The notes under the pieces: model-generated
What the model was told of the DNA's origin: nothing
The model's database searches: none
What the model saw: the letters and a program-made list of their open reading frames with translations, nothing else
Translations under genes and position numbers: made by a program
Source: Tubulanus polymorphus
Lineage: Eukaryota; Nemertea; Palaeonemertea; Tubulaniformes; Tubulanidae
Direction: 5' to 3'
NCBI RefSeq assembly: GCF_964204645.1
Contig: NC_134033.1
Location: forward strand, 16,060,155-16,124,154
Length of the DNA: 64,000 nucleotides
Shown: positions 59,378 to 64,000 of the stretch, piece after piece
Position numbering within the stretch: position 1 is the first letter of the stretch
Layout: each line of letters opens with the position of its first letter

Positions 59378-62284
59378 TCAATCTATCAGCACCATAATAT
59401 CATCCAAACACTTCCGTCTTAAATCCGGGACCGTGCAGTTTTTGGCGGGAAACCCGACCGGAAGTAGGCAGACGACTTTTTCGTTATCGGGACGATTGAG
59501 CAGAACTCTAAGAGCCGGACCAGCGTTCAGCGGGGTACTAGTCACTGTTACTAGTCCGACATTCTGAAATAGAATATAGACGGAAAGTGATCAGTAAACA
59601 ATAGTAAAAACTGCTGGGACAGTTTCACATCAGTCTCATAATCAAAATACATTTTATGTTCATTGCTATTTTCTGAAATATAAAGCCTCACTGCGATTTA
59701 CAGTATAAACAATTATGGATAAAGAACTTCTGAATTTCGTCTATCGCCGACACAGTTTTAAGAATCTTACTTGCTTAAGTCACAATAAAGTCCCTGGTTC
59801 GGGTTTTGTTAAGTGAATTAAGTTCTTTAACTTCTTTGCAATATTATAGAGTTAAAAAGCAATAGAATTGCCACATTCAGCCGCGGGAATAGATTAAATG
59901 AGATTAAAACCCCTGTATACAAATCTATAAGATCAAAACGAAATAAGGATTTGCCTACAGCGGGTTTTGATCCTATTTCCAGTTTCTCGATATCGACTCG
60001 ATTGAAATTTTTTTTATATAATACTCACCTGTGCAGCTGCTAGGAACATACCGATCGAGATCGACACGCTGATTTCGTTATAGTAGTGAGTTCTTCTCTG
60101 ACCAGAATTCGTAAAACCGTAAACCTGTTTGAAAACTATCACCAGGTACGGCGCCTCGTCCAGATACGGTTTGATCCAGTCCGTACGCAGCGGTTTCAGA
60201 TCGTTCACCCATTTCTGACCCATCCGTTTACGATAGTTCGTCTCCTCCTCGTCCTCGACGATTCGGCGAATTCTGGATTTCATTTCGGGGTCGGATACGA
60301 CGACGTAAGTCCACGGTTCGGTGTGCGCCCCGCTCGGGGATGTTCCTAAAAAACACGGTGTCGAGAAAAATCGAAAGAAGAATTTAAACACCTGACGGCC
60401 CTCGCAACGAGAGATTCAGATTGAAATGAGGATGCAATATCAGACTTTAGGTTTCATTGACTTGTTCGGGATGGTCGCAAGCAGCGAAATAAGCTTTATG
60501 GACAAAGCCGTTCTAAAACCCAGACTTAGATCAGACTGTAGGTTAGGCTATAGCTTATTGGGCTTTGGTGGTAATTTTGATTTGGTTATAACCGATCTCA
60601 TGAAATAAGAACGGTCGGCACTGGGGTACAGGGCCGCAAGACAGGTCGGTAGTCAAGTATTTTCTAGGGTTTATACAATCCTCTGAATGGAATGGAAGTT
60701 GTGGGTTCTTTGAAGAACCTTTCACTTGACAAATAACCCCTCTTTACCATGAATATCACTTTTAGGTGCCGCAAGGTTCCGTGAAGAACTCATAGGTTCT
60801 TCGAAAAATCCCAGAAGAAACGTTTGTTCTAAGAGTGTAATTTTCCCCAGAAAGACGTTATTCTTCCGATAAATATGAAAATGCTGCTTCTGAAAAAAGT
60901 GTTGTTTGCCCTGCCACGACTCGATCCTGGGTACAGGCAGTTTTCAACACCAGTGGTCTGTAGTTTCGAGCCGAGTCTCTATTCAAATTAAACGTGATAA
61001 ACGGCACCTTGCAGGTTAACTAGATTATTAGAAATACGAACTTTCGCTACTACGGCGCATAGAGTAGCTCATTAGGAACATGAGTGAACAGGTAGTATAT
61101 ACTGTGTAGGTTTACTGATTTTATAAGAAATAACGAGCTTTAGCTACTGCTGCACCGGCTGTAGTTTCACCAGGGAAATGAGAGGTAGTATAACTACACG
61201 TCTCCTCAAAAACTCTGCTCTATTCACTAAATGACAACCTTGCATAAGCGCAGTTGGTAATTATGAACGTATATGAATGTCGTGTACCTGCTGTCCTAAT
61301 GAGGTTTTCTATAACGTGTCTGGGAACGGACTCGTCGCTGAAATGTCGCACCGACCGGCGTGAATTCATCAGCTGATAAAACTGCGCCGAACGCTCGACC
61401 ATTTCCGCATCGCTGTAACGTTCTAATTCATAACGCACTTGTTCTATAACAGACGACTCTTCATCCTCATCGACATTCTCATCGTTTACTGCATCGTTCG
61501 CGGCGGTCGTCACCTGTTTATGTATCATCAAACAGTCGTTTAAATCAGCTTCTAACCCACAGCCCCAAATACAAATATGTTTATAGGTGTGCCGATAGAA
61601 TGTCTATATTTTTGAAAGTGTGCTGATAAGATACCTAATGCCTGGTGTTTGTTGTTCATTTTCAATTTAAAATGTCTCAGGGAAGTTCTGAACACATGCG
61701 AAGCGTAGTGGGCGTTCTGTTTTTGAAAGTGTGCTTCAAAATGTCTATTGTCTGATGTTTGTAGTTCATTTTTAATAAAGAATGTGTCAGGTGAAGTTCT
61801 GAACACAATGAAGTGTGGATGATCAAGAGTTGTAGGGATAAGTGATCGAATGAATGTCTTTGAACTGCATGTTGATACCGGCATTAATACATACATGTAG
61901 TATGGTGATTTCTATCAATGTTCCACTTGTACTTATTTTTTTTGTACTGAATATGATTAATACAAACGTTACATTCATTTCCTGCCGAAGGACTTGAAAA
62001 AGTTGAAGAAACAGAACGGAATCGTAGCTCGAATGTATTCGAGTGCTCGTATCCGATACGGATCGGGTATATTTTCAAGACGCTCGATTTTGTCTTACCT
62101 CTTCAACGTATCGATTTCTATCCGCCGCGCCGCCGGTGACGGTCGTCGGGTTGTTGGTTAGCCGCGTGGCGTTTAGTCGCATTATTTTATCGAGCATCAA
62201 GATAAAGACGAGACTGGCGAACACAGTCGCCGCCGTGAAAAACCAGTAATCCTCGGTTAAGATTCGGTATAATATCGACGCCAT
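59378..62284 (-). CDS. IYD: Iodotyrosine deiodinase (membrane-anchored flavoprotein)
   Basis: Complete, four exons in transcript order 62099-62284, 61288-61513, 60029-60345, 59378-59563; 304 aa (human about 289). Start at MASILYRIL chosen for its Kozak context (AACATGG); an in-frame ATG at 62317 would add 11 residues. A hydrophobic anchor at ~14-32 ([17 protein letters not shown]) precedes an acidic linker (DEDEESS). The nitroreductase-fold core has [10 protein letters not shown] (FMN phosphate binding), [35 protein letters not shown] with the Glu/Tyr of the substrate lid, [14 protein letters not shown], and [13 protein letters not shown]. The last exon, [20 protein letters not shown], ends [11 protein letters not shown] reductively dehalogenates mono- and di-iodotyrosine (and bromo/chloro forms) with FMN and NADPH, salvaging halide. 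Invertebrates without a thyroid keep it, likely for halotyrosine turnover. Confidence 0.96.
61590..61845 (+). repeat. Interspersed ~105 bp repeat in IYD intron 1
   Basis: Two to three copies of GAAAGTGTGCTGATAAGATA, CCTGGTGTTTGTTGTTCATT and GAAGTTCTGAACACATGCGA; same family as 4190-4420. The 114-codon open frame on the minus strand is a repeat artefact. Confidence 0.8.
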
Positions 62285-64000
62285 GTTTATCGTTACATCT
62301 ATACCGGCTGGTATCATATCTGATAGTACTAGTATTCATTATCAAGGTCGCATACCGATAATAAAATGGTTCTCTAGCATATATAGGTTGGCACATCTGT
62401 TCCAGAAATTGATATATTGTCCGGTGCTAAATATGTGAAAAAATTACATAGTTGACAAGTAGAAACGTATACAAAAAAGTAATATAACGCTGATGGCGAA
62501 AGGCAGCTCGGTCTTCTTGGTGTTGGTTTGTCAAAAATTTTGTCTTGAATTGGTTTAGATTATTTTCAAGAATGTCCGTTAATTTCTATGGGTGAGTGTG
62601 AAAAGTTTTGGTAATTAGAATTTGGGATACGAACTGTTCAGGTTAAGAGTTTGTAAAGATCCGACCCAAAATCAGTTCATTTTGAATAAAGACTGAAGAT
62701 AGGGCGGAGAATTCTCCCGAAAAGAAAAACAGAATTTACAGTTATCTTTTCATCGCGTTTGTGGGGTTTTTAAGAGCTTTTACGCTCCCAGTGTATCACG
62801 TCTAGTGTTTTCTTTTCGTATGAAGACCAATGTTTCATAAAATAAACAAATTGTTTAATTGAAAACAAAATCGAATCTGTCATGAAATCACGGGCTCGAT
62901 GGTCTCTAAGACTATAACGGTTCTTTTCGGCGTTCTCGAGATTTCGTGCTTCGACGTTTTTGTCAAAACTACAGAACCCACGACATTAATGGTCAACTAT
63001 CATTCGAGCACTGATTAAAACGAATGATATTCTGATGAATTTATGACAAGAAAAAACAATCGCTTCGTTGAATTCTTATTTCCTGGCCGACGTGAACAGT
63101 CGGAAAGCCTGACTCCGCGTGCGCTGTTAGAGATTTACAGTTAGACGATTAGAACAATAAACTCATTTTACTCTGCGACTCGGCGCGCATAATACCGGAC
63201 GCTGCTTTATCTACTTCCGGTACACGCAGACGGTCGCGGTGTTGAAAAACGGGAACGGAAACCGTGCGACTTACAATAAACATCGAAATTAGACTCGAAC
63301 TGACGTTGACAGCAAAAACTAAGCCGGTTGATTACGACTCGACACTGGACAACTTAGTGGCATTTTATGTACCTGATGCACGCGCGACAATAGTCGACGT
63401 TTTCTCGCTAATTTGCGGCGAAAAGCTCGTCAGAAAATGACGTGAATTGCGGATATTGCCCCGACTTCAACTAACCTGAAACGAGTGATTTTTCCGTAAC
63501 AAAAACGTAGGCTCTATGATACAGTAAACCTCGCCTAAGTCGGACAAACCGGGACCGGTGGCAAAATTGGTCCGCGCGGTTCAAGCTAGCGAAGTTCGAC
63601 CGATGTCAGAAAAATGATTTCGTTTTTCTGTCAGAGTTAGTAAAAAAATCAGAGTTGGCTAAGTCCGAACTAGGCGAAGTTTATTGTATATTCTAAAAAC
63701 CAAGTCAGGAATATTCATCGGCTAAGATACACTTTGTAAATTTGAGTTTTTTTAGGGACTTCATGTGTGAAGGATTATGAACTGGGAATCTTGCAGAAAC
63801 TCGATCACGCTGAGCATTATATAGTACAGCGTTCCGTTCGTTGTTGAATGTTTCTGAAAGTTTTTGACAACTCGCGGAAGGAAATATCGCGAAATTTTAT
63901 TTGAATCACTCAAACGCTTTATTTGCGGAACGTGTTTGAAAATAGTTACGAACGCCGACCGATCAGGGATTATTGTTTATTCAATTATGATACGATTTCG
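62285..64000. other. Region upstream of IYD, no gene seen
   Basis: Includes the IYD promoter side and GC-richer patches at 62880-63300 that could be a promoter or first exon of a neighbour. I see no coding exon with family resemblance. One MITE at 63522-63686. Confidence 0.5.
63522..63686. mobile_element. Tigger/pogo-like MITE
   Basis: TA-flanked (63520-63521, 63687-63688). Left end CAGTAAACCTCGCCTAAGTC and right end AACTAGGCGAAGTTTATTG are reverse complements with few mismatches. 165 bp; internal TTCGTTTTTCTG / CAGAAAAATGA words also pair. Confidence 0.8.

Overview
This is a stretch of animal nuclear DNA, not a prokaryotic or viral sequence. Genes are cut into many small exons bounded by GT...AG introns, there are no operons, and AATAAA signals follow several reading frames. 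The protein set (VPS16, the motile-cilium ruler protein CCDC39, iodotyrosine deiodinase, a peptide-type GPCR) fits a bilaterian. A marine invertebrate such as a mollusc, annelid or related lophotrochozoan is my guess, but the sequence alone does not prove the phylum.

Layout: 200-2442 (+) is the 3' end of a gene I read as DZIP1-like (cilium basal body; moderate confidence), entering from the left edge. 3969-13060 (-) is a complete VPS16 in 20 exons, 843 aa. 14466-22175 (+) is a two-exon gene of unknown function (332 aa) with a TATA box and a CAG/CAA-rich 5' UTR. It has a short helical N-terminal domain, acidic and proline-rich tracts, an STPAST repeat and basic patches. 22.2-45.6 kb has no recognisable conserved gene and is dominated by tandem arrays: units of 24, 77, 62, 81, 42 and 70 bp, then a 7.4-kb higher-order array alternating 153-bp-type and 159-bp-type repeats, then six diverged copies of an exon-like cassette. 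45710-46726 (+) is a single-exon rhodopsin-class GPCR with unusual core motifs. 47763-57970 (+) is a complete CCDC39 in 18 exons, 948 aa. 59378-62284 (-) is a complete four-exon iodotyrosine deiodinase, 304 aa. 62.3-64 kb holds no gene I can see, apart from a small Tigger-like MITE.

Exon coordinates were worked out by hand from splice sites, frame continuity and family resemblance. For VPS16, CCDC39 and IYD every exon junction keeps frame, and the total lengths match the families closely.

The genes do not form a pathway. VPS16 acts in endolysosomal tethering, CCDC39 (and the DZIP1-like protein if correctly named) in cilia, IYD in halotyrosine metabolism, and the GPCR in signalling. The most unusual parts are the orphan gene, the nested satellite array with an open frame, the duplicated exon-like cassettes at 40.9-42.5 kb, and several fold-back elements (MITEs), including a perfect 40-bp palindrome.
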